Source: Pseudomonas salomonii (lineage in GTDB: Bacteria; Pseudomonadota; Gammaproteobacteria; Pseudomonadales; Pseudomonadaceae). Taken from it: a stretch of DNA of 62,620 nt. The position numbers were made by a program, and so were the translations under genes. Below, piece by piece: positions 8,126 through 15,913 of the stretch. The stretch spans positions 1 through 62,620 of the forward strand of contig NZ_FNOX01000022.1 in assembly GCF_900107155.1 (NCBI RefSeq). The letters are read 5' to 3'. Under the pieces are notes generated by a model, which worked only from the letters and a program-made list of their open reading frames with translations, searched no databases and had not been told where the DNA came from. The first letter of the stretch is position 1; each line of letters opens with the position of its first letter.

Positions 8126-9268
8126 ATGGATGTTTTCTGGTTTCTGCCCACACATGGCGACGGCCATTTCCTCGGCACCACCCAAGGTGCGCGCCCGGTC
8201 ACCCTCAATTATCTGAAGCAGGTGGCGCAAGCGGCTGACAGCCTCGGTTATTTCGGCGTGCTGATTCCTACCGGGCGCTCGTGTGAAGATTCCTGGGTAA
8301 TCGCCTCAGCACTGGTGCCACTGACCGAACGCCTGCGTTACCTGGTAGCGATTCGCCCGGGGATTATTTCGCCCACGGTGTCGGCGCGCATGGCCGCGAC
8401 TCTGGACCGCCTGTCCAACGGCCGATTGCTGATCAACGTGGTCACCGGTGGCGACCCCGACGAAAACCGTGGCGACGGCAGTTTCCTCGACCACAGTGAG
8501 CGCTACGAAGTCTCCGACGAATTCCTGCAGATCTGGCGCCGAGTGTTGCAGGGCGAGTCGGTGGACTTTGAAGGCAAGCACCTGCGTGTGCAGAACGCCA
8601 AAGCGCTTTATCCACCGGTGCAGAAGCCGTATCCGCCGCTGTACTTCGGCGGTTCGTCGGAGGCTGCCCACGACCTGGCCGCCGAGCAGGTCGACGTGTA
8701 CCTGACCTGGGGCGAGCCGCCCGCCGCCGTTGCGCAAAAACTTGCCGACGTGCGTGAACGCGCAGCGCGCCATGGGCGCACCGTCAAGTTCGGCATTCGC
8801 CTGCATGTCATCGTGCGCGAAACCGAAGAAGACGCCTGGAAAGCCGCCGACAAACTGATCGCGCACATCAGCGATGAAACCATCGCTGCCGCGCAAAAAT
8901 CCTTCTCGCGCTTTGATTCCGAAGGCCAGCGGCGCATGGCGGCGTTGCACGACGGGCGCCGCGACAACCTGCAAATCGCCCCCAACCTGTGGGCCGGTGT
9001 CGGCCTGGTACGCGGCGGTGCCGGCACCGCGTTGGTGGGCAACCCGCAGCAAGTGGCCGAGCGCATCAAGGAATACGCCGACCTCGGCATCGAGAGCTTC
9101 ATCTTCTCCGGCTACCCGCACCTGGAAGAAGCCTATCGCTTTGCCGAGCTGGTGTTCCCGCTGTTGCCGGAACCTTACGCCAGCCTCGCCGGGCGCGGCA
9201 TCACCAACCTCACGGGGCCGTTTGGCGAAATGATTGCCAATGATGTGCTGCCGAACACTAAAGCCTGA
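8126..9268 (+). CDS. msuD: FMNH2-dependent alkanesulfonate (methanesulfonate) monooxygenase
   Basis: This 380-residue luciferase-fold enzyme has the SsuD/MsuD hallmarks: MDVFWFLPTHGDGHFLGT at the N-terminus, GRSCEDSWVIASALVPLTERLRYLVAIRPG and the NVVTGGDP loop. With FMNH2 and O2 it cleaves the carbon-sulfur bond of methanesulfonate and related alkanesulfonates, releasing sulfite and an aldehyde. It sits between msuE and msuC on the same strand. The closest alternative is SsuD, but no ssuABC transporter genes are adjacent. A REPIN separates it from msuC. Confidence 0.9.
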   Translation: MDVFWFLPTHGDGHFLGTTQGARPVTLNYLKQVAQAADSLGYFGVLIPTGRSCEDSWVIASALVPLTERLRYLVAIRPGIISPTVSARMAATLDRLSNGRLLINVVTGGDPDENRGDGSFLDHSERYEVSDEFLQIWRRVLQGESVDFEGKHLRVQNAKALYPPVQKPYPPLYFGGSSEAAHDLAAEQVDVYLTWGEPPAAVAQKLADVRERAARHGRTVKFGIRLHVIVRETEEDAWKAADKLIAHISDETIAAAQKSFSRFDSEGQRRMAALHDGRRDNLQIAPNLWAGVGLVRGGAGTALVGNPQQVAERIKEYADLGIESFIFSGYPHLEEAYRFAELVFPLLPEPYASLAGRGITNLTGPFGEMIANDVLPNTKA

Positions 9269-9305
9269 GCGCACTGAAACCCACTTCGTGTGGGCACTGC
9301 TTTCC

Positions 9306-9392
9306 TGTGGGAGCCGGGCTTGCCCGCGATGCAAACGACACGGTGTTTCAGTTGCACCACAGTGATGCTATCGCCGGCAAGCCAGCTCCCCC
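9306..9392. repeat. REPIN (paired REP palindromes) inside the msu operon
   Basis: A left arm TGTGGGAGCCGGGCTTGCCC and an inverted right arm GGCAAGCCAGCTCCC flank a short variable core. The element lies between msuD and msuC, so its hairpin would form in the operon mRNA and may change the msuC/msuD ratio. Confidence 0.85.
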
Positions 9393-9432
9393 GTTTGAAC
9401 GTGATTGCCAGACCGACATTGAGGAACCCCGT

Positions 9433-10620
9433 GTGACAGCCAAACCCCACAGCGTCCTGCCTTCACCTTTGCAGACCGCCAAACTGCTGGCCGCCGAGTT
9501 CGCCCTCACCGCCGTTGAACGCGATGAGCGCGGCGGCACGCCCAAGGCCGAACGGGACGCGCTGCGCCAAAGCGGCCTGCTGGCTCTGAGTATCCCCACG
9601 CAATACGGCGGCCTCGGCGCGCGGTGGAGTGAAACCCTGGGCATCGTGCGCGAGTTCGCCAAGGTCGACAGCTCCATCGCCCATGTCTTCGGCTTTCACC
9701 ACCTGATGCTCGCCACCGTGCGCCTGTTTGCGCGCCCGGACCAATGGCAGCCGTGGTTCGAACAGACCGCGCGCAAAAACTGGTTCTGGGGCAATGCCCT
9801 CAACCCGCTGGACACGCGCACGCTGGTCAAGGATTTCGGCGGCTGGCGCGAATTTTCCGGCAAGAAAAGCTTCTGCTCCGGCGCCAGCGATTCGGAAATG
9901 CTCATCGCCTCGGCCGTGGACGAAAGCGCCGGCGGCAAGCTGCTGATCGCTGCGATTCCCAGCGGGCGCAGCGGCATTACCTTGCACAACGACTGGAACA
10001 ACATCGGCCAGCGCCAGACCGACAGCGGCAGCGCCAGCTTTGAACGGGTGCGTGTCGAAGAGTCGGAATTGCTGCTGGATCCCGGCCCGTTGAGTACGCC
10101 CTTCGCCTGCCTGCGCCCGCTGATCGCGCAGTTAACGTTCACGTATATGTTTCTCGGGATTGCCGAAGGCGCCTTTGAAGAAGCGCGCAATTACACCCTC
10201 ACCGAAACCCGTGCGTGGCACAAATCTTCGGCTGGCGATGTGCGCCAAGACCCTTACGTGCTGCACCACTACGGCGAATTCTGGGTGGCCCTGCAAGGCG
10301 TGCGCCTGCTGGTCGAACGCGCTGGCGAATTGCTCGACCAGGCCTGGGCCAAAGGTGCCAGCTTGAGCGAACAGCAACGGGGCGAACTGGCCATTGCCAT
10401 CGCCACCGCCAAAGTCGCCGCCACGCGCCAGGGCCTGGACCTGTGCAGCCGCCTGTTTGAAGTCACCGGCGCGCGCTCGACCCATGCCTCGCTGCGCCTG
10501 GACCGCCATTGGCGCAACTTGCGCACGCAAACCCTGCACGACCCGGTGGATTACAAACTCCACGAACTGGGGGACTGGGCGTTGAACCAGTCCCTGCCGA
10601 TCCCGACGTTCTACTCCTGA
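9433..10620 (+). CDS. msuC: Acyl-CoA-dehydrogenase-fold FMNH2-dependent monooxygenase
   Basis: The 395 residues belong to the acyl-CoA dehydrogenase/DszC-like fold. In msu and sfn clusters this type oxidises methanesulfinate or related C1 sulfur compounds with FMNH2. Recognisable stretches include SIPTQYGGLGARWSETLGIVREFAKVDSSIAHVFGFHH and the C-terminal LDRHWRNLRTQTLHDPVDYK. The upstream in-frame reading runs into the REPIN, so I place the start at the GTG at 9433, 8 nt after GAGG. The stop is 11 bp before sfnR. The SfnC-like subgroup is a close alternative name. Confidence 0.85.
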   Translation: MTAKPHSVLPSPLQTAKLLAAEFALTAVERDERGGTPKAERDALRQSGLLALSIPTQYGGLGARWSETLGIVREFAKVDSSIAHVFGFHHLMLATVRLFARPDQWQPWFEQTARKNWFWGNALNPLDTRTLVKDFGGWREFSGKKSFCSGASDSEMLIASAVDESAGGKLLIAAIPSGRSGITLHNDWNNIGQRQTDSGSASFERVRVEESELLLDPGPLSTPFACLRPLIAQLTFTYMFLGIAEGAFEEARNYTLTETRAWHKSSAGDVRQDPYVLHHYGEFWVALQGVRLLVERAGELLDQAWAKGASLSEQQRGELAIAIATAKVAATRQGLDLCSRLFEVTGARSTHASLRLDRHWRNLRTQTLHDPVDYKLHELGDWALNQSLPIPTFYS

Positions 10621-10631
10621 GAGAGGTGCCC

Positions 10632-11735
10632 ATGCAGCTGTTGACCTTACCGCCCTCGCCCGCCCTCGCGACCTCGATTCGCGCCACGGCCCAGGTCTTC
10701 GAAGACCCCAAATCCCAGGCGTTGCTCGACCATATCCAGCAAGTGGCGCCCAGCGAAGCCAGCGTGTTGATCATCGGCGAGACCGGCACCGGCAAAGAGC
10801 TGGTGGCGCGCCATATTCATAACCTCAGTGCGCGGCGCAACCGGCCCTTTGTGGCGGTCAACTGCGGCGCGTTTTCCGAATCCCTGGTGGAAGCCGAGTT
10901 GTTCGGGCACGAAAAAGGTGCGTTTACCGGCGCCCTCAGCGCCAAGGCCGGCTGGTTCGAAGAGGCCGACGGCGGCACCTTGTTCCTCGATGAGATCGGC
11001 GATTTGCCGATGGCGATCCAGGTCAAATTGTTGCGCGTACTACAGGAACGTGAAGTGGTGCGCCTGGGTTCGCGCAAGAGCATTGCGATTGATGTACGCG
11101 TACTGGCGGCCACCAACGTGCAACTGGAAAAAGCCATCAACGCGGGGCACTTTCGCGAAGACCTCTACTACCGCCTGGATGTGGTCAGCCTCGAACTCAG
11201 CCCACTGCGCGAGCGCCCCGGCGATATCCTGCCGCTGACCCGGCATTTTATCGAAGCCTATAGCCGGCGCCTGGGCTACGGCCCCATCACCATCAGCCGC
11301 GAGGCCGAGCACAAGCTCAAAAGCTACAGCTGGCCGGGCAATATCCGCGAGCTGGAAAACGTGATTCACCACACGTTGCTGATCTGCCGTAACGGCCTGA
11401 TCGAGCGCGATGATCTGCGCCTGTCGAACATGCGCATCGAGCGCCAGGACGACAGCCAGCACGGCACCGACAACAGCGCCGACGCCTTGCTGGCCCGCGC
11501 CTTTCAAAAGCTCTTCGAAGAACAGGCCGGCGCCCTGCATGAAAAGGTCGAAGACGCGCTGTTGCGCGCCGCCTACCGTTTCAGCCATTACAACCAGGTG
11601 CACACCGCCAACCTGCTGGGCCTGAGCCGCAACGTCACGCGCACGCGCCTGATCAAAATCGGCGAACTGGCGGTGAACAAACGCCGCCCCGGCGAAAACG
11701 TGCAGGGCGAACGCATGCTGCACTTATCCATTTAG
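10632..11735 (+). CDS. sfnR: Sigma-54-dependent activator SfnR
   Basis: This 367-residue enhancer-binding protein has no N-terminal sensor domain; the AAA+ domain begins within about 25 residues. Visible motifs are Walker A GETGTGKE, the sigma-54-contacting GAFTGA loop, Walker B GGTLFLDEIG and a C-terminal Fis-type helix-turn-helix (YNQVHTANLLGLSRNVTRTRL). SfnR activates sulfone/sulfonate genes during sulfate starvation, and its level rather than a ligand is thought to be limiting. GAGAGGTGCCC precedes the ATG. The sigma-54 promoter before msuE suggests a positive loop. The 3' end overlaps the convergent monooxygenase gene by 12 bp. Confidence 0.9.
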   Translation: MQLLTLPPSPALATSIRATAQVFEDPKSQALLDHIQQVAPSEASVLIIGETGTGKELVARHIHNLSARRNRPFVAVNCGAFSESLVEAELFGHEKGAFTGALSAKAGWFEEADGGTLFLDEIGDLPMAIQVKLLRVLQEREVVRLGSRKSIAIDVRVLAATNVQLEKAINAGHFREDLYYRLDVVSLELSPLRERPGDILPLTRHFIEAYSRRLGYGPITISREAEHKLKSYSWPGNIRELENVIHHTLLICRNGLIERDDLRLSNMRIERQDDSQHGTDNSADALLARAFQKLFEEQAGALHEKVEDALLRAAYRFSHYNQVHTANLLGLSRNVTRTRLIKIGELAVNKRRPGENVQGERMLHLSI

Positions 11736-12089
11736 GCGGCAGTGCAACGCGTTGTCATGGCTGCGCTCGAAACTGCGCAGCACCTGGAATGAACCGAAGG
11801 TCACCGCCGTGGCCTGGTGGGCGCGAATCAGCGTCCAGAAGTCTTCCTCGCCGTGCTCAAAACACTTGAACGCCGCCTCGCCGTCCTCACGCGAGCGCCA
11901 TTGCAGGTAATTGAGCACCCGCCGCCCGTCGTCGCTGACTTGCACACTGGCATTGATAAAGCCGCCATGGCCCTGGGCCAGGCGTTCGCTCTGGGTGGAC
12001 AAGGCCGCCACCAGGGCAAATTGCTGCTGAGGTTCGATCTGAAACTCGATCAACTGAGTGAAGCTGCGATTTTTCTCTGATACCTGCAT
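11724..12089 (-). CDS. Antibiotic-biosynthesis-monooxygenase (ABM) domain protein, SoxR target
   Basis: This 121-residue protein has the ferredoxin-like ABM/quinol monooxygenase fold. It diverges from soxR exactly as PA2274 does in P. aeruginosa, where it is a known SoxR-regulated gene. Pattern residues include FTQLIEFQIEPQQQFALVAAL and LNYLQWRSREDGEAAF. GGGGAG lies 6 nt before the ATG at 12089. A SoxR-type promoter with a 19-bp spacer faces this gene. It is likely involved in handling quinones or redox-cycling compounds; the substrate is unknown. Confidence 0.8.
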   Translation of the reverse strand: MQVSEKNRSFTQLIEFQIEPQQQFALVAALSTQSERLAQGHGGFINASVQVSDDGRRVLNYLQWRSREDGEAAFKCFEHGEEDFWTLIRAHQATAVTFGSFQVLRSFERSHDNALHCRLNG

Positions 12090-12138
12090 GAACACTCCCC
12101 TCTCTCTGTAGGCAGAATCTTGCGATTCGATGCCACGC

Positions 12139-12169
12139 AGCGTAAAACCTCTAGTTAAGTCAAGGTCAA
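12139..12169 (-). promoter_or_regulatory. SoxR-type promoter and operator for the ABM gene
   Basis: Minus strand: -35 TTGACC (12164-12169), an overlong 19-bp spacer, -10 TACGCT (12139-12144). The spacer holds an imperfect dyad (12147-12166). Overlong spacers with a central dyad are the hallmark of MerR/SoxR-activated promoters. Confidence 0.75.
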
Positions 12170-12188
12170 GCGCTTATCCGGAGTTTTT

Positions 12189-12638
12189 ATGCTTACCAAG
12201 GAACTCACCGTCGGCCAACTCGCCGCACGAAGCGGCGTGGCGGTTACGGCGCTGCACTTTTATGAGTCCAAGGGGTTGATCAAGAGCAACCGCAACGCCG
12301 GTAACCAGCGGCGCTACCCACGGGATGTGTTGCGGCGCGTGGTGGTGATCAAGATCGCACAACGCCTGGGGATTCCACTGGCGACGATTGGCGAAGCGTT
12401 ACAGACCTTGCCGAACGGGCGCACGCCCACTGCACAGGACTGGGAACGCTTGTCGGCACTGTGGCGTGAGGATCTGGATCAGCGCATCAACAAGCTGATG
12501 CTGCTGCGCGACAAACTTAGTGGTTGTATTGGTTGCGGGTGTTTATCGCTGGAGGCGTGTCCGTTGCGTAATCAGGATGATCAGTTAGGTGAGCATGGCC
12601 CAGGCGCCCAGTTACTGGAGCCCACCGCATCCTCCTGA
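12189..12638 (+). CDS. soxR: Redox-sensing activator SoxR
   Basis: This 149-residue MerR-family protein has an N-terminal winged helix (LTVGQLAARSGVAVTALHFYESKGLI), a dimerisation helix and the [2Fe-2S] ligand set C113, C116, C118 and C124 (CIGCGCLSLEAC), diagnostic of SoxR. Oxidation of the cluster by redox-active compounds activates target promoters. It is divergent from the ABM gene across a shared 99-bp control region. In Pseudomonas SoxR responds mainly to phenazines and other redox cyclers; here only the adjacent target is visible. Confidence 0.95.
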   Translation: MLTKELTVGQLAARSGVAVTALHFYESKGLIKSNRNAGNQRRYPRDVLRRVVVIKIAQRLGIPLATIGEALQTLPNGRTPTAQDWERLSALWREDLDQRINKLMLLRDKLSGCIGCGCLSLEACPLRNQDDQLGEHGPGAQLLEPTASS

Positions 12639-12655
12639 ATTGGCCATGCGATCAA

Positions 12656-12673
12656 TGTGGGAGCTGGCTTGCC
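12656..12673. repeat. Single REP half-element
   Basis: TGTGGGAGCTGGCTTGCC matches the left arm of the REPINs in this window but no inverted partner follows nearby. It lies just after soxR. Confidence 0.7.
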
Positions 12674-12762
12674 AACACCTCGTCGGTTACCTGCAGGCTA
12701 CGGCGGGCGTGGCCTATAGTGAAAATACCGGACCTCCACAACCACCACCTAAGGAGAACGAT

Positions 12763-13221
12763 ATGAGCGTTAAGCCAATCCCCGAGGGTTATCACAGCGT
12801 CACGCCGTATATGGGCATCGATAACGCCGCCGAGGCCATCGAGTTCTACAAGAAAGCCTTTGGCGCTACCCAGGTCATGCGCCTGGACATGCCCGATGGC
12901 AAGGTCGGCCACGCCGAGCTGCGCATCGGTGACTCGGCGATCATGCTCGGCTCGCCCTGTGCCGACATGGCCCTGCGCAATCCGGATGAGCACACCAGCG
13001 TCGGTTTGCACCTGTATGTGAACGATGTGGATGCGCAGTACAAACAGGCTATTGTGGCGGGCGCTACTTCGGTGTCCGAGCCCAAAGACCAGTTTTACGG
13101 CGACCGCTCGGCGAGCGTGAAGGACCCCTTCGGTCACCTGTGGTTTTTGGCTACGCGCAAAGAGGATCTGACTGAAGCGCAGATCCGCGAGCGGGCCATG
13201 GAAATGTTCAAGCAAGGCTGA
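12763..13221 (+). CDS. VOC-superfamily protein, PhnB-like
   Basis: This 152-residue protein opens SVKPIPEGYHSVTPYMGIDNAAEAIEFYKKAFGA, the typical start of PhnB/glyoxalase-like VOC proteins. It has two beta-alpha-beta-beta-beta repeats and the second-half motif DRSASVKDPFGHLWFLATRKEDL. AAGGAGAACGAT precedes the ATG. Despite the PhnB name this group has no proven role in phosphonate breakdown. It is probably a small metal-dependent or metal-independent enzyme or binding protein. It is a single gene flanked by REP elements on both sides. Confidence 0.8.
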   Translation: MSVKPIPEGYHSVTPYMGIDNAAEAIEFYKKAFGATQVMRLDMPDGKVGHAELRIGDSAIMLGSPCADMALRNPDEHTSVGLHLYVNDVDAQYKQAIVAGATSVSEPKDQFYGDRSASVKDPFGHLWFLATRKEDLTEAQIRERAMEMFKQG

Positions 13222-13246
13222 AGTTTCAATAACCCTGCACATCCAA

Positions 13247-13333
13247 TGTGGGAGCTGGCTTGCCTGCGATGCAGACACCTCGGTGTGTCAGGTACACCGA
13301 GTTGATGCCATCGCAGGCAAGCCAGCTCCCACA
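13247..13333. repeat. REPIN
   Basis: TGTGGGAGCTGGCTTGCCTG and its inverted partner ending GCCAGCTCCCACA flank a 40-50 bp core. It follows the VOC gene. Confidence 0.9.
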
Positions 13334-13558
13334 GAAAAGCAGATCCCAGGTGTATGCAAATCCGCTTTTCGCTTTTGATCCAACCACTCAGGTCGGCTAC
13401 TAGGCCGCCGTTACCCAAATAACGGATATGCACACCGAAAAACCGCCACCGCAACCCACCCCGCAACACACTTCATGAACAACCCCTCCACGCTTTCCCC
13501 CTTGCCCCAAACCCCGCGTGATTCCACGATGCAAGCACTTACAAAGAGGAGTCATTCC

Positions 13559-14434
13559 ATGTTCGCCGGATTCCAAAAAGACCAGTGCCACGTCAACGGC
13601 GTGGACATCAGCTACCGCAAAGGCGGTACAGGTCCCGGTCTGCTCCTGTTGCACGGGCACCCGCAAACCCATGTCATCTGGCACAAAGTCGCCGAACAGT
13701 TGGCCGAACACTTCACCGTGGTTGCCGCCGACCTGCGCGGTTATGGCGACAGCAGCAAGCCACCGGCCAACGACCAGCACACCCATTATTCCAAACGCGA
13801 AATGGCCCGCGACGCCGTCGAGCTGATGCAAGCCCTGGGCTTCGACAATTTCTCGGTACTGGCCCACGACCGTGGCGCCCGCGTCGCCCATCGCCTGGCC
13901 CTGGACCACCCCGCCGCCGTGCAGCGCATGGTGCTGCTGGACATCGCGCCCACCTTGTCGATGTACGCCCAGACCGACGAAGCCTTCGCCCGCGCCTACT
14001 GGCACTGGTTCTTCCTGATCCGCCCGGCGCCGTTGCCCGAAGCGCTGATCGAGAGCAACCCCGAGTTGTACCTGCGCAGCGTCATGGGCAGCCGCAGTGC
14101 CGGGCTCAAACCGTTCACCGATGAAGCCTTCGCCGAATACCTGCGCTGCCTGCAACTGCCCGGCACCGCTCGCGGCATCTGCGAGGACTACCGCGCTGCC
14201 GCCGGCATCGATCTTGAGCACGACCAGGCCGACATCGACGCCGGCAATCACCTGAACCAGCCGTTGCTGGTGATGTGGGGCGCCGAAGGTACGGTCGGGC
14301 GCTGCTTCGAGCCGCTCAAGGAATGGCAGAAAGTCGCCACAGACGTGCGTGGCAAAGCCCTGCCGGCCGGGCACTACATTGCCGAAGAGGCGCCTGAGTT
14401 GTTGCTGGGCGAAATCCTGGCCTTCCTGCGCTGA
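13559..14434 (+). CDS. Fluoroacetate dehalogenase-like alpha/beta hydrolase
   Basis: This 291-residue hydrolase carries every signature residue of the fluoroacetate dehalogenase family: nucleophile D104 with R105 and R108 for carboxylate binding (HDRGAR), D128, the halide pocket H149-W150 (YWHWFFL) and Y211 (CEDYRA), and general base H272 (AGHYIAEEAPE). These align with Rhodopseudomonas RPA1163 D110, R111, R114, D134, H155, W156, Y219 and H280 as I recall them. The reaction would be hydrolysis of haloacetate to glycolate plus halide in the cytoplasm. AGAGGAG precedes the ATG at 13559; upstream in-frame starts lack a ribosome site. A DctA-type carrier and a LysR regulator follow. Confidence 0.85.
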   Translation: MFAGFQKDQCHVNGVDISYRKGGTGPGLLLLHGHPQTHVIWHKVAEQLAEHFTVVAADLRGYGDSSKPPANDQHTHYSKREMARDAVELMQALGFDNFSVLAHDRGARVAHRLALDHPAAVQRMVLLDIAPTLSMYAQTDEAFARAYWHWFFLIRPAPLPEALIESNPELYLRSVMGSRSAGLKPFTDEAFAEYLRCLQLPGTARGICEDYRAAAGIDLEHDQADIDAGNHLNQPLLVMWGAEGTVGRCFEPLKEWQKVATDVRGKALPAGHYIAEEAPELLLGEILAFLR

Positions 14435-14467
14435 ATGCACTGACACCCTGATCTGAAACACCCGCCT

Positions 14468-14489
14468 CGCAGGCTGCCAATGGCCTGCG
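14468..14489. repeat. Inverted repeat between dehalogenase and carrier genes
   Basis: CGCAGGC (14468-14474) and GCCTGCG (14483-14489) with an 8-nt loop form a short GC hairpin in the 96-bp gap. It has no T-run; it could modulate read-through. Confidence 0.4.
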
Positions 14490-14530
14490 ACGGGGTCGCT
14501 TTGCCCAAAAAACATCCCGAGATAATAACA

Positions 14531-15835
14531 ATGACAATCCGAAAACTGCTGGGAACCCTGTATGTCCAGGTGCTCATCGCCATCGCGCTGGGTGTGTTGA
14601 TCGGCCATGTCCGGCCGCAAATCGGTATCGACCTCAAGCCCCTGGGCGACGGGTTTATCAAGCTGATCAAGATGATCATCGGCCCGATCATCTTCTGCAC
14701 CGTGGTCTCCGGCATCACCAGCATGCACGACGTGAAGCAGGTGGGCCGCGTCGGCGGCAAGGCGCTGCTGTACTTCGAGATCGTCTCCACCATCGCCCTG
14801 CTGATCGGCCTCCTCGCCGCGCACCTGCTGCAACCGGGCGTGGGTTTCAACATTGATGTGAAGAGCCTCGACAGCTCGGCCATCGCCGGTTTTGTCGGCC
14901 AGGCCGAACACGGCGAAGGCATCACCGGGTTCCTGCTGCACGTGATCCCCACCACGTTTTTTGATGCCTTCTCCAAAGGTGAAATCCTGCCGGTACTGTT
15001 TGTCTCGGTGCTGTTCGGCGTCGGCCTGGTGATGGTCGGGGAAAAAGGCCGGCCATTGGTGGGCGTGGTCAACCAGGCCAGCGAAGTGTTCTTTCGCATC
15101 GTCGGCATCATCAGCCGCGTGGCGCCCATTGGCGCGTTTGGGGCGATTGCCTTCACCATCGGCAAATACGGCGTGGGCTCGTTGCTGCCGTTGCTCAAGC
15201 TGGTGGGTACGTTCTACCTCACCGCGTTTTTCTTTGTCGCCGTGGTGCTGGGCAGCATCGCGCGCTACGCCGGCTTCAGCATTTTCAAGTTGATGGGCTA
15301 TATCAAGTCGGAGCTGTTGATTGTGCTGGGCACCAGCTCGTCGGAGTCGGCGCTGCCGCAACTGATCCAGAAACTCGAAAGCCTGGGCGCGTCCAAAGGC
15401 GTGGTGGGCATCGTGGTGCCGACCGGCTACACCTTCAACCTCGACGGCACCAACATCTACATGACCCTGGCGGTGTTGTTCCTGGCGCAAGCCACCAATA
15501 TTCACCTGCCGCTGGAGCAACAATTGACCTTGCTGGCGGTGGCCATGCTCACCTCCAAGGGCGCCGGTGCGGTGGTTGGTGCAGGTTTTGTGGCGCTGGC
15601 CGCGAGCCTGGCGGTGGTGCCCACCGTACCGGTGGCGGCGATGGTGCTGATCCTGGGTGTCGACCGCTTCATGGCCGAATGCCGCTCGCTGACCAATATC
15701 ATCGGCAATGCCGTCGCGGCATTGGTGGTAGCCGCCTGGGAGGGTGAGCTGGACCGCGAAAAAATGGCCCCTATCGCCCTCAAGCATGGCCGCCATGCGC
15801 GGGCTGCCGCGCAGGCGAAGGTCGCCGCCGAGTAA
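14531..15835 (+). CDS. dctA: DctA-family dicarboxylate:cation symporter
   Basis: This 434-residue inner-membrane carrier belongs to the DAACS family. It shows the serine-rich re-entrant loop GTSSSESALPQLIQKLE, the PTGYTFNLDGTNIYMTLAVLFLAQ helix and the TSKGAGAVVGAGFVALAASL segment that form the substrate and Na+ sites. DctA normally imports succinate, fumarate and malate. Its position between a haloacetate dehalogenase and a LysR gene raises the possibility that it imports another small carboxylate here. The start MTIRKLLGTLYVQVL matches the usual DctA N-terminus. The symbol reflects the family; the species may have another dctA under DctBD control. Confidence 0.85.
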   Translation: MTIRKLLGTLYVQVLIAIALGVLIGHVRPQIGIDLKPLGDGFIKLIKMIIGPIIFCTVVSGITSMHDVKQVGRVGGKALLYFEIVSTIALLIGLLAAHLLQPGVGFNIDVKSLDSSAIAGFVGQAEHGEGITGFLLHVIPTTFFDAFSKGEILPVLFVSVLFGVGLVMVGEKGRPLVGVVNQASEVFFRIVGIISRVAPIGAFGAIAFTIGKYGVGSLLPLLKLVGTFYLTAFFFVAVVLGSIARYAGFSIFKLMGYIKSELLIVLGTSSSESALPQLIQKLESLGASKGVVGIVVPTGYTFNLDGTNIYMTLAVLFLAQATNIHLPLEQQLTLLAVAMLTSKGAGAVVGAGFVALAASLAVVPTVPVAAMVLILGVDRFMAECRSLTNIIGNAVAALVVAAWEGELDREKMAPIALKHGRHARAAAQAKVAAE

Positions 15836-15842
15836 GCAGTAA

Positions 15843-15874
15843 CGGATCGGCAGGCCGGAAGGCATGCCGATCCG
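15843..15874. repeat. 10-bp inverted repeat after dctA
   Basis: CGGATCGGCA (15843-15852) and TGCCGATCCG (15865-15874) flank a 12-nt loop. It may act as a weak terminator or mRNA-stabilising hairpin; no T-run follows. Confidence 0.5.
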
Positions 15875-15913
15875 GTGCTATTCTGGCGGCTCATACCGCC
15901 ACGTCTGTTTCTG

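Noticed and set aside
14370..14390. Sigma-54-like motif (GGGCACTACATTGCC) ahead of dctA
   Set aside because: It lies inside the dehalogenase coding region and the CAC block is off by one base relative to the -24 consensus.
13400..15865. Very long minus-strand open frame over the dehalogenase and dctA genes
   Set aside because: It is antisense to two clear genes with complete family motifs; the reading is His/Gln/Asp/Gly-rich as GC-rich shadow frames are and shows no domain.
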